NCBI RefSeq assembly: GCF_002278075.1
Contig: NZ_CP022990.1
Coordinates: 992,001-1,056,000 of the forward strand
Direction: 5' to 3'
Length of the DNA: 64,000 nucleotides
From: Paraburkholderia aromaticivorans
GTDB lineage: Bacteria > Pseudomonadota > Gammaproteobacteria > Burkholderiales > Burkholderiaceae
Below are positions 44,922 through 52,477 of this stretch, piece by piece. Below the pieces are notes generated by a model. That model was not told where the DNA came from, ran no database searches, and saw only the letters and a list, made by a program, of their open reading frames with translations. Numbering within the stretch: position 1 is the stretch's first letter; every line of letters begins with the position of its first letter. Both the position numbers and the translations under genes were made by a program.

Positions 44922-45339
44922 GGTTAGCAAGCGCGCGGGAATCAGTAAAGACGCTATTGTTACCTCAGATCCGCACGCACTGGAGCGCTACGTCCCGGAC
45001 TTGCAGAACTGGCCTGCCTCATGGCGCTTCGAGGACGAGGACATCCCATTCGGACAGGCGCTCGTGAAGGTCTTCACACCTTTCCTGCAACACCTGCTGA
45101 CCCACGGCTATGCCCGCAAAACGTTGCACCGCCACCGCGATCACCTTTGGATGCTTGGTGGCCATCTCATCGAAGTCCGTCACGTCGATCCGGACTTAGC
45201 CGCCATGGATGCCCGCACACTGCTTCTCAATGAGATCCACGAGTTCGGTGGCCCGCTTTCGAGGCACCTCTCCGAGCACGAGCAGAACGCCTTTGACGCT
45301 ACCTGCAAGAAACTCTATCGCTTCCTCTGTCCCTCATGA
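44920..45339 (+). CDS. IS-borne accessory protein of unknown function
   Basis: A 139-aa protein carried inside the ISL3 element, opposite the transposase. It has no named domain that I can assign. FGQALVKVFTPFLQHLLTHGYARKTLHRHRDHLWMLGGHLI resembles the helical SAM-like (core-binding) domain of tyrosine recombinases, but no catalytic domain is present. An in-frame start 21 bases upstream exists. The divergent ATGs overlap by two bases, so there is no separate leader between this gene and the transposase. It could regulate transposition or help target choice (inference). Confidence 0.7.
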   Translation: MVSKRAGISKDAIVTSDPHALERYVPDLQNWPASWRFEDEDIPFGQALVKVFTPFLQHLLTHGYARKTLHRHRDHLWMLGGHLIEVRHVDPDLAAMDARTLLLNEIHEFGGPLSRHLSEHEQNAFDATCKKLYRFLCPS

Positions 45340-45349
45340 ATCGCATCAA

Positions 45350-45376
45350 ACCACCCACAGATTCCGCCGACGAGCC
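45350..45376 (-). repeat. Terminal inverted repeat of ISL3 element, tadE/F-side end
   Basis: Read on the minus strand this 27-base end starts GGCTCGTCGGCGGAATCTG and pairs with the other end at 19 of 27 positions. It begins 11 bases after the accessory gene stop. Confidence 0.88.
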
Positions 45377-45384
45377 TTTTCTTA
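45377..45384. repeat. Target-site duplication, tadE/F-side copy
   Basis: TTTTCTTA directly follows the IS end and is identical to the copy on the tadG side, so the insertion is simple and undecayed. Confidence 0.93.
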
Positions 45385-45406
45385 TTTGACCCGGCTTATC
45401 GGCGCG

Positions 45407-46039
45407 TCAGAACACCGTCATGGCATAGAGATTCGGCGAGAGCGCGGGCGTCCTGATGCCGCCGCCGAGATTCAGCGAACCGATCAGCGGCGTTTGCAGA
45501 TAGAACGCCTCGACCACGTATGCGATCTGGCCGTCGGCGAGCTTGCCTTGCAACAGGTTCACCACCGGCGACGAACTGCCCGCAGCCGGAAGCCCGCTGC
45601 AACTGCCGGTGCCGTCCGTCGCCCAGCGCGTGCCGCTGCTGCCGCAACTCCACAACTGGCTCGCCGGATAGTAGTTGCCGCCGTTCCAGCGGTATTGCGC
45701 GACCACCACGCCGGTGCAGTTATTGCCGCTGCTGTCGCAGTTGTTGTTGCCCATGATCTCGGTGATGTAGATCATGCCGTGCGCCGTCATGTTCAGCGGC
45801 GGCGTGGTCGCGGTCAGCGAGGACATGATGGTCTGCATCGGATAGGTGAGCGACGCGCGCGACGACAGGCTCGCGCCTTCGCGGCTCACGTTGATCAGGA
45901 TCATCTGCGCCTGGATGTTGCGCGCAAGGTCGTACACCGGCAGCGCGAGCGCCACCAGGATCGGCAGCAACAGCGCCATTTCCACGCTGACGATGCCTTT
46001 GGACGCGCGGCGGCGGTTTCGCAGGGAGCGTATGCGCAT
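45407..46039 (-). CDS. tadF: TadE/TadF-like pseudopilin
   Basis: A 210-aa pseudopilin-like protein. The prepilin-type N-terminus SKGIVSVEMALLLPILVALALPVYDLARNIQ has Gly at the cleavage site and Glu at +5, then one membrane helix and a periplasmic domain with several Cys (NNNCDSSGNNC, LWSCGSS, GSCSG) that could form disulfides. It helps assemble Flp pili. Its start follows the tadE stop by one base, and the ISL3 element lies 22 bases after its stop. The TadE versus TadF assignment is by order only. Confidence 0.82.
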   Translation of the reverse strand: MRIRSLRNRRRASKGIVSVEMALLLPILVALALPVYDLARNIQAQMILINVSREGASLSSRASLTYPMQTIMSSLTATTPPLNMTAHGMIYITEIMGNNNCDSSGNNCTGVVVAQYRWNGGNYYPASQLWSCGSSGTRWATDGTGSCSGLPAAGSSSPVVNLLQGKLADGQIAYVVEAFYLQTPLIGSLNLGGGIRTPALSPNLYAMTVF

Positions 46040-46040
46040 G

Positions 46041-46571
46041 TCAGAATCCCTCGTTACGCATCGTCGCCGCGACGCTGAAGGTGAACTTGCCGTTGGCGAA
46101 GAACGGCTTGACGAGCGGCGTGAGGAGCGGCCAGATGCAGTTGATCTGCAGCACCACGATGTCGCCCGGGCTGCCGAACATGCCGGTGCTGTAACTCGTC
46201 TGCGTGTTGTAGGTTTGAGTCGCACCGTTGATGGTGATCACGTAGGTGGGCGAGACGAGCGAATAGAGGCCCATCGAGCTGTTCTTGATCTCCTGCACGA
46301 CGGCCAGATAACGTTGCTGGTTGGTCGCGTTCGGATCGAGGTTGGCCTGCCCCGTCACCGAATAGCGCGCGCCTTCCCGCACCGCGTATTGCATGGTCAG
46401 ATTGACCCACAGCGCGATGCCGAGATCCATCGCAATGCACAGCAACAGGAACAGCAGCGGCGCGATCAACGCGAATTCGATTGTGGCGACGCCGCGCTGC
46501 CTGCGCGTGAGGCCGCGCTTGCCCGCGCGCGCCTCGCCGCTGAAGGGGGACTTCCGGCGAGCGGCTTTCAT
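46041..46571 (-). CDS. tadE: TadE-family pseudopilin
   Basis: A 176-aa pseudopilin-like protein. RRQRGVATIEFALIAPLLFLLLCIAMDLGIALW is the TadE anchor, with Gly-Val cleavage and Glu at +5. The periplasmic part is of TadE size. The start at 46571 overlaps the stop of the hydroxylase-like gene by four bases, so translation is coupled. A longer upstream extension in the same frame is arginine-rich and not TadE-like. Confidence 0.87.
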   Translation of the reverse strand: MKAARRKSPFSGEARAGKRGLTRRQRGVATIEFALIAPLLFLLLCIAMDLGIALWVNLTMQYAVREGARYSVTGQANLDPNATNQQRYLAVVQEIKNSSMGLYSLVSPTYVITINGATQTYNTQTSYSTGMFGSPGDIVVLQINCIWPLLTPLVKPFFANGKFTFSVAATMRNEGF

Positions 46572-47434
46572 TTGGTCTCCTTGTCCAGCACCGGCACGGG
46601 CTTGCGGCCGAGCCCCGCAGCGCGTTCGGCGTGCAGGCGCAGCGGCCAGCAGAACGCCTCCAGCAGCGAATGCGGTTGCGCGCCGTCGTCCAGACCGGAG
46701 GCCGGCCACTCCTCGCTGGCCGGCACCCATTGCGTGTCGAACAGGTGGTCCCACAACGGCAGCAATTGCGTGAAGTTATGGTTGAAATGCTCGGTGCGGT
46801 TCGAATGATGCAGGCGGTGATAGTGCGGATTGTTGATCCACGTGACGCAGCGGCCGAGGTCGATGCGCAGGTTCATATGCGCGAAGTAATTGCCGAGCAT
46901 GAACACGACTGAAGTCGCGCCGACGATCCACGGATCGACCTTGAACAGCACGCCGACGAGTGGATAGAGCAGACAGCCCTTGATGAGCGATTCGACCCAG
47001 TGGTGCCGCCACGTGACCGTGATATTGAATTCGAGCGCGCTATGGTGCAGCGAATGCAGCTTCCACAGCACGGGCCACGTGTGCTGCAAGCGGTGAAACG
47101 CGTATTCGAGCACGTCGATGGTCAACAGCACGATCACGAACGAAGCCACCGCGCCCCACCCGCGCGAATTCAGCACCACCATGCCGCCGCCCAGCGCATT
47201 CACGATCGCGATGCTCGCCGCCGCCGTCAGCGGTTTCATCGCTTCCACCATGGCCAGATACACGCCCGCATACGCGACGTTCAAACGCTGTCCGGCGCGC
47301 GATTGCAGCCGCGCGGCGGGCCAGCGCCGTTCCAGCGCGGCCCCCACGGCCATCATCGCCAGGCCGAGCGCGTACGCGCGCAGCCAGAAGCTTGCGTGGT
47401 TCAACAGGTCAGGTAGCGGGCTGGATGCGAACAT
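46568..47434 (-). CDS. Fatty acid hydroxylase/sterol desaturase superfamily membrane enzyme
   Basis: A 288-aa integral membrane di-iron enzyme. Histidine boxes are HRLQH, HSLHH (then WRHH) and HRLHH, with a fourth His-rich stretch at HFNHNF; this is the full set of the superfamily. It should hydroxylate or desaturate a lipid acyl or sterol-like chain. GGGGA precedes ATG 47434; an in-frame TTG ten codons upstream overlaps the tadC stop. It sits in the place where tadD is usually found in tad operons, between tadC and tadE, overlapping tadE by four bases. A pilus role is possible but unproven. Confidence 0.85.
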   Translation of the reverse strand: MFASSPLPDLLNHASFWLRAYALGLAMMAVGAALERRWPAARLQSRAGQRLNVAYAGVYLAMVEAMKPLTAAASIAIVNALGGGMVVLNSRGWGAVASFVIVLLTIDVLEYAFHRLQHTWPVLWKLHSLHHSALEFNITVTWRHHWVESLIKGCLLYPLVGVLFKVDPWIVGATSVVFMLGNYFAHMNLRIDLGRCVTWINNPHYHRLHHSNRTEHFNHNFTQLLPLWDHLFDTQWVPASEEWPASGLDDGAQPHSLLEAFCWPLRLHAERAAGLGRKPVPVLDKETK

Positions 47435-47460
47435 AGGATTCCCCGGTGAAGACCCGGCGC

Positions 47461-48417
47461 TCAACCACCCGCCATCGAGTTCACGGCCGGGAATAGCTGG
47501 CGCACGACCTGGATCGCCGACGGGCCGACTAGCACGACCAGCAGCGTCGGAAAAATGAAAAACATCAGCGGAAACAGGAGCTTCAAGGCAATCTTGGCAG
47601 CCTGTTCTTCCGCGCGCAAGCGGCGCTTGGTGCGCAGGTTGTCGGTATAGACCCGCAGCGAATCGCCCACGCTGGTGCCGAAACGGTCGGCCTGGATCAG
47701 CATCGCGGCGAGCGTGTCGATATCTTCCACGCCGGTGCGCAGCGACAGGTTGCGCAACGCCTTGTCGCGGCCTGAACCGGCGCGCAGCTCCAGCAGCACC
47801 ATGTCGAACTCGTCTTTCAGCGCATGGCTCTTCACGCCGATTTCCTGAGTGACGCGCATCATCGCCGCGTCGAGGCCGAGGCCCGCTTCCACGCAGACGG
47901 TCATCAGATCGAGCGCGTCGGGCAGATCTTCGAACAGCTTGCGCTGGCGGCTTTCAACGAGACGCGTCATCACGAGATTCGGCAGATAGAAGCCGAGCGC
48001 GGACGCGGCCAGCACCGTCAGCAGCAGATAGATGCGCTGATCGGCTTCGAAGGCGTTGCCGAAGAAGATCAGCGCGAGCGCCGGCAGCGCGAGCGCCAGC
48101 ACCGTCTTGGCGGCGAAATAGACCGCCGGTGCGGACGGCGTGCGGATACCCGCATTGGCAAAGCGCAGACGCAGCGCCGACTTGTCCCAGTCGTCTTTCG
48201 GCAGCGACAGTTTGGCGACCCGCTCGGACATCTTCGTGACCGTCTCGACCCAGTTCTTCTGCGCGCCGGCGTCGGCCTCGACGGCCACGTCCGGCTGCGC
48301 GAGTTCCTCGATGCGCCGTTGCACCGGGTCGGGCCGCAACAGCGTCATCGCCTTCAGCGCCGCGCCGAACACGATCAGAAACATCACCCCCAGCATCACG
48401 ATCTGTTCTATTTTCAT
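47461..48417 (-). CDS. tadC: Tad secretion platform protein TadC
   Basis: A 318-aa type II secretion F-domain protein in the inner membrane, partner of TadB in the pilus assembly platform. DALDLMTVCVEAGLGLDAAMMRVTQEIG and LRTKRRLRAEEQAAKIALKLLFPLMFFIFPTLLVVLVGPS are the typical cytoplasmic four-helix and terminal membrane blocks. ATG 48417 is used because further upstream the frame is arginine-rich and overlaps tadB out of frame. Confidence 0.92.
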   Translation of the reverse strand: MKIEQIVMLGVMFLIVFGAALKAMTLLRPDPVQRRIEELAQPDVAVEADAGAQKNWVETVTKMSERVAKLSLPKDDWDKSALRLRFANAGIRTPSAPAVYFAAKTVLALALPALALIFFGNAFEADQRIYLLLTVLAASALGFYLPNLVMTRLVESRQRKLFEDLPDALDLMTVCVEAGLGLDAAMMRVTQEIGVKSHALKDEFDMVLLELRAGSGRDKALRNLSLRTGVEDIDTLAAMLIQADRFGTSVGDSLRVYTDNLRTKRRLRAEEQAAKIALKLLFPLMFFIFPTLLVVLVGPSAIQVVRQLFPAVNSMAGG

Positions 48418-48461
48418 GGTCTGCGGGCCGGGCCCGCGCTCCTCGTGTCGAAACCGGTGGT

Positions 48462-49439
48462 CTAGATATGGATGCGCACGACTTTGCGCATCCACACGAT
48501 GCCGATCAGCATCATGGTGATCGCCACGCCGGCGAGTTGCACGCCGGCCGGGTCCTTCCAGAACACGCTGATATAGCCGGGATTGAGCACCGTCAGCAGC
48601 CCAAGAATCGCGAACGGCAGCACGCCGAGCACCCAGGCCGACAGGCGCCCTTCCGCCGACAGCACGCGCACCTTGCCGAGCAGCTTGAGCCGCTCGCGGA
48701 TGATGCCGCTGATGCTGCCGAGAATCTCCGCCAGATTGCCGCCCGCCTCGCGCTGGATCAACACGGCGATCACGAAGTAGCGCAGATCCTCGACCGGCAC
48801 GCGGCTCACCATATTCAGGAGCGCGTCGTTCATCGAGACGCCGTAGTTGATTTCGTCGAACACCAGTGCGAATTCGCCGCCGAGCGGTTCGGGCAACTCT
48901 TCGCCAACCATGCCGAGCGCGGCCGGAAACGAATGCCCGGCGCGCAGCGCACGAGCGATCAGATCGGCCGCATCGGGCAACTGGCGTTCGAGTTGCAGCA
49001 CGCGTCTGGCGCGCTTGCGGCGCAGAAGCGTCGCCGGCAGCAGGGCTGCCGCCGCGGCGAGCGCGCCGCACACCAGCGCGGGCGCATGCAGCACGAAACC
49101 GCCAAACGCGCCCGCGAGTGCGCACAGCAGCGTGTAAGCGATAAAACGCGCGACCGACCACTTCAGCCCGGACTGCTGCAATTGCCGGTCGAGCGTGTGC
49201 ACGCGCGGCAGGCGCAGCAGCAGGTTCGTGACGAACGGCGAGTCGCTGAGCATGCGCTGCTTGAGAATCGACAGCTGTTCGCTGCTCACGTTGCCGCCCG
49301 CGGACAACGCGCGAATCCGCTCGTCCATGCGCTTCACGGCCTTGCCGTGATGGCTGCTCCAGAACAGATAAAGGCCCTCGATGGACAGCACCACCGCGAG
49401 AAACGCGAGCACCGCGAAGCCGATAAACGACGTATTCAT
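48462..49439 (-). CDS. tadB: Tad secretion platform protein TadB
   Basis: A 325-aa inner-membrane platform protein. An N-terminal helix (IGFAVLAFLAVVLSIEGLYLFW) is followed by the F-domain (LPDAADLIARALRAGHSFPAALGMVGEELPEPLGGEF, YFVIAVLIQREAGGNLAEILGSISGIIRERLKLLGKV) and C-terminal helices. It is likely driven by the TadA ATPase. It lies 27 bases after tadA and 44 before tadC. Confidence 0.92.
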   Translation of the reverse strand: MNTSFIGFAVLAFLAVVLSIEGLYLFWSSHHGKAVKRMDERIRALSAGGNVSSEQLSILKQRMLSDSPFVTNLLLRLPRVHTLDRQLQQSGLKWSVARFIAYTLLCALAGAFGGFVLHAPALVCGALAAAAALLPATLLRRKRARRVLQLERQLPDAADLIARALRAGHSFPAALGMVGEELPEPLGGEFALVFDEINYGVSMNDALLNMVSRVPVEDLRYFVIAVLIQREAGGNLAEILGSISGIIRERLKLLGKVRVLSAEGRLSAWVLGVLPFAILGLLTVLNPGYISVFWKDPAGVQLAGVAITMMLIGIVWMRKVVRIHI

Positions 49440-49466
49440 GTGCCTCTCCTCAACCCCGTGGCGCGC

Positions 49467-50846
49467 TCATACTTCGAAACGCCGCGCCGGATCGAACATC
49501 TGGTCCGGCAGCACGATGCCGAAGCCCGCCAGCCGCTCGCAGAATTTCGGCCGCACGCCGCTCGCGCAGAAATAGCCTTTGATCATGCCGTTTTCGTCGA
49601 CGCCGGTGCGCTTGAACGTGAAGATCTCCTGCATGTTGATGATGTCGCCTTCCATGCCGGTGATTTCCTGAATGCTCATCAGCTTGCGGCGCCCGTCGGT
49701 CAGACGCGAAGCCTGCACCACCACCGTGATCGCCGACGCGATCTGCTGACGGACTGCCTTGATCGGCATCGTCAAGCCCGCCATGCCGACCATGTTCTCC
49801 AGACGCGTGAGCGCATCGCGCGGCGTGTTCGCGTGCAGCGTCGCCATCGAGCCTTCGTGGCCGGTGTTCATCGCGTGCAGCATGTCGAGCGCTTCGGCGC
49901 CGCGCACTTCGCCGAGCACGATGCGGTCCGGGCGCATCCGCAGCGCGTTGCGCACCAGCGAGCGCTGCGAGATTTCGCCCTTGCCTTCGATATTCGGCGG
50001 CCGGGTTTCGAGCCGCAGCACGTGCTGCTGACGCATCTGTAATTCGGCCGCGTCTTCGATCGTCACGACCCGCTCGTCCTCGGGAATGAAACCGGAGAGC
50101 AGGTTGAGCAGCGTGGTCTTGCCGCTGCCCGTGCCGCCCGAAATCAGCACGTTCAGCTTCGCCTTGATCAGCGCTTCGAGCAGTTGCGCCATGGCGGGCG
50201 TGAAGCTCTGGTTGTTCACCATGTCGGTGACCGTGAGCGGATTCACCGCGAAGCGGCGAATCGACACCAGCGGTCCGTCGATCGCGGACGGCGGAATGAT
50301 CGCGTTGACGCGCGACCCGTCGGGCAGGCGCGCATCGACCATCGGCGTGGATTCGTCGATGCGGCGGCCCACGCGCGAGACGATGCGCTCGATGATCTTC
50401 ATCAGATGGGCGTCGTCGTAGAAGGTCACGTCGGTATGTTCGAGGCGGCCGCGCCGTTCCACATAGACGTGCTGCGACGTGTTCACCAGAATGTCGGAGA
50501 TGGTCGGATCGTTGAGCAACGGTTCGAGCGGGCCGAGGCCGACCATTTCGTCGTGCACGTCCTGGGCGAGACGGCGGCGCTCGAGCTCGTTCATCGGAAT
50601 CTTGTCTTCGTCGACGATCCGCTCCACCAGTTGCGCAAGCTCACGCTTGATCTGCTCGGGCGACAGGCGTTGCAGCTTGTCGAGCTCCACCCGGTCGATG
50701 ATCGCCTGATGAATGTTCATCTTGAGCTGCTGATACGCGCGCCGCGCCGCGAGGCTCTCGGCGGCCGCGCCGGCGGCGGCCGCGGGACTGGCGCTATCGA
50801 ACGGCAGCGTGCCGCTCTGGATCATCAACTGTTCGCGCAATGACAT
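49467..50846 (-). CDS. tadA: Tad pilus assembly ATPase TadA (CpaF family)
   Basis: A 459-aa hexameric secretion ATPase. Walker [10 protein letters not shown] is at residues 237-245. The Asp box ([12 protein letters not shown]), Walker B-like [19 protein letters not shown] and His box [18 protein letters not shown] complete the CpaF signature. It drives both extension and retraction of Flp pili. The N-terminal 100 residues are helical, as in CpaF homologues. The gene is intact. Confidence 0.94.
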   Translation of the reverse strand: MSLREQLMIQSGTLPFDSASPAAAAGAAAESLAARRAYQQLKMNIHQAIIDRVELDKLQRLSPEQIKRELAQLVERIVDEDKIPMNELERRRLAQDVHDEMVGLGPLEPLLNDPTISDILVNTSQHVYVERRGRLEHTDVTFYDDAHLMKIIERIVSRVGRRIDESTPMVDARLPDGSRVNAIIPPSAIDGPLVSIRRFAVNPLTVTDMVNNQSFTPAMAQLLEALIKAKLNVLISGGTGSGKTTLLNLLSGFIPEDERVVTIEDAAELQMRQQHVLRLETRPPNIEGKGEISQRSLVRNALRMRPDRIVLGEVRGAEALDMLHAMNTGHEGSMATLHANTPRDALTRLENMVGMAGLTMPIKAVRQQIASAITVVVQASRLTDGRRKLMSIQEITGMEGDIINMQEIFTFKRTGVDENGMIKGYFCASGVRPKFCERLAGFGIVLPDQMFDPARRFEV

Positions 50847-50912
50847 GGTGCTCTCCGCATTCTTTTCGGTGGCAGCCGGACCTGAACGGATTCAGGCGGG
50901 GCGTCCTGAGGT

Positions 50913-52115
50913 TCAGTGTCCGGGCTTCAGTTGCGGCGGCGAATTCGACCTGCCGGGAAAGAGGCGCCCGAGCACGCTCTTGCGCGTCACGGCCGGCAGC
51001 GGCCACAGCAGCGCGGCCAGTTGCGAGATGCCCTGGGCGAGCGCGCCGCCCTTCGCGCCGGTGACGAGCGGCACGCCGTGATTCAGCGCCTCCGTGGCCT
51101 GCTTTTCGTCGCGCGGCAAGTGATGCGCGACCTTCGCGCCGAAGGTTTCTTCGAGCGTCGCCAGGTCGATGCGCGCGTGCTTGTCGTACTGGTTGACGAT
51201 CACCTTCACCTTGCCCGGCGGATAGCCGAGCTCCTTGAAGATGTCGAGCATGCGGCGGCCCGCATGCAGGTACGGAATGTTCTGCCGCACCACCATGCAG
51301 ATCGAATCGCTGTGATCGAGCGCGTAGATCGCGAGCGGATTGATGTTCTGGCCGACGTCGATCAGCACCGCGTCGTATTGCTCGCGCACCAGCGTGAGAA
51401 TCCGTTCGAGATGCGCGGCGCGCAGTTCGCCGGACTTGACCGGGTCGCCCGCGCCGGCCAGCACGTCGAGATTGGCGTGCACGTGCATCACGCAGGCTTC
51501 GAAGAACGCGGCGTCGAGCCGCTCGATCTGCGAGCACAGATCCGCGAGCGTGGCGGGCGGGGCCTTGTCGGCGACCAGCAGGCTCGCGTCGGCGAACTGC
51601 TGGTTCAGGTCGATCAGCAGCACGCGCTTCTCGCGCAGGGCGGCCAGCCCGTAGGCGAGATTCACGGCGATCAACGTGGTGCCGCTGCCGCCCTTGCAGG
51701 ACGTGAACGACACCACGCGGCCGTCGCGGCGCACGCCGGCGTTTTTCTTCGCCGAGACATGGGCGAGCGCGTCGGCGATCTCGCCGTCGTCGAGCGGCCA
51801 CGAGAGCACATGCCGCACGCCCACGCGCATTGCCGCCATCAACAGGGTGGTCGACGGCGCGGGCGTCACCAGCATGCAGTGCAGATTCGGCATGAGGGAC
51901 AGCATCTCTTCGACGCCGTTCAGATCGCGCGGCGTGAGCTCGGCGTCGTCGACGATCAGCAGGTCGGCGCTCTTGATCGCTGCGGCGTGCACGCGCAACT
52001 GCTTCGCGGTTCCGTGCAGCGTACGCAGACGAAACGCGATGCCGCTTGCCTCGAGACGCGCCGCGATCAGCGGCGCACGCTCGGCGCTGGACGAAATCAG
52101 AAGAGTATCGATCAT
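50913..52115 (-). CDS. tadZ: TadZ/CpaE-type localisation ATPase-like protein
   Basis: A 400-aa protein with an N-terminal atypical receiver-like domain (residues 1-125) and a C-terminal MinD/ParA-like ATPase fold. The P-loop reads KGGSGTT at residues 141-147, so the lysine normally in KGGxGKT is missing; weakened or lost ATP hydrolysis is known for TadZ proteins. LLIDLNQQFAD and VLIDVGQNINPLAIYALDHSD resemble the switch regions. It likely places the pilus machine at the pole. It starts 45 bases after the lipoprotein gene. Confidence 0.88.
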   Translation of the reverse strand: MIDTLLISSSAERAPLIAARLEASGIAFRLRTLHGTAKQLRVHAAAIKSADLLIVDDAELTPRDLNGVEEMLSLMPNLHCMLVTPAPSTTLLMAAMRVGVRHVLSWPLDDGEIADALAHVSAKKNAGVRRDGRVVSFTSCKGGSGTTLIAVNLAYGLAALREKRVLLIDLNQQFADASLLVADKAPPATLADLCSQIERLDAAFFEACVMHVHANLDVLAGAGDPVKSGELRAAHLERILTLVREQYDAVLIDVGQNINPLAIYALDHSDSICMVVRQNIPYLHAGRRMLDIFKELGYPPGKVKVIVNQYDKHARIDLATLEETFGAKVAHHLPRDEKQATEALNHGVPLVTGAKGGALAQGISQLAALLWPLPAVTRKSVLGRLFPGRSNSPPQLKPGH

Positions 52116-52160
52116 GGTCAGTCTCCGCTGGCTCCGGTGGAGCCGCCTGGTTGCACCGCT

Positions 52161-52454
52161 TCAGTACCCGCTCGACGAGCCGATGCCGATCGTGAAGGCA
52201 TTGGTCGGCGGGGGCGGCGCGGTGAACGACTTGGCGTAGCTCTTCTGCGCCGCCGCTGCCGCCTTGCCGTCGATACCCGCAACCGGATCGGTATTGGCCG
52301 AGCCCTGCGGGTTGAGCGTCTGCATTTCCTTGATCTGGTTGACCGAGTCGCCGAAGGTGGCGTCCCAGTGCGGCGTGGAACTCAGGCAGCCGGCGAGCGC
52401 GGCGCTCAAGCCGGCGCACAGTGCCATGCGGATCAGTGTGTTGGTGGTGGTCAT
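52161..52454 (-). CDS. Small Tad-locus lipoprotein (rcpB position)
   Basis: A 97-aa predicted lipoprotein with signal MTTTNTLIRMALCAGLSAALAGC, where LAGC is the lipobox. The mature part (TPHWDATFGDSVNQIKEMQTLNPQGS) is short and acidic to neutral, resembling the small Burkholderia pilus lipoproteins in the RcpB place. It could help the secretin fold or reach the outer membrane. ATG 52454 has GGAG in front. It is 23 bases after the secretin gene. Confidence 0.72.
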   Translation of the reverse strand: MTTTNTLIRMALCAGLSAALAGCLSSTPHWDATFGDSVNQIKEMQTLNPQGSANTDPVAGIDGKAAAAAQKSYAKSFTAPPPPTNAFTIGIGSSSGY

Positions 52455-52477
52455 GTCGATCTCCGGTAGGCCGCGCA

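Larger units (their letters stand above)
43668..45376 (-). mobile_element. ISL3-family insertion sequence in the tad operon
   Basis: A 1,709-bp element bounded by 27-base imperfect inverted repeats and flanked by perfect 8-bp TTTTCTTA duplications. It carries an ISL3 transposase on the minus strand and a divergent 139-aa accessory gene. GC is lower than in the tad genes. The perfect duplication and intact transposase point to a recent insertion. It lies between two pseudopilin-class genes and may reduce tadG and the ICMT-like gene through polarity. Confidence 0.93.
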
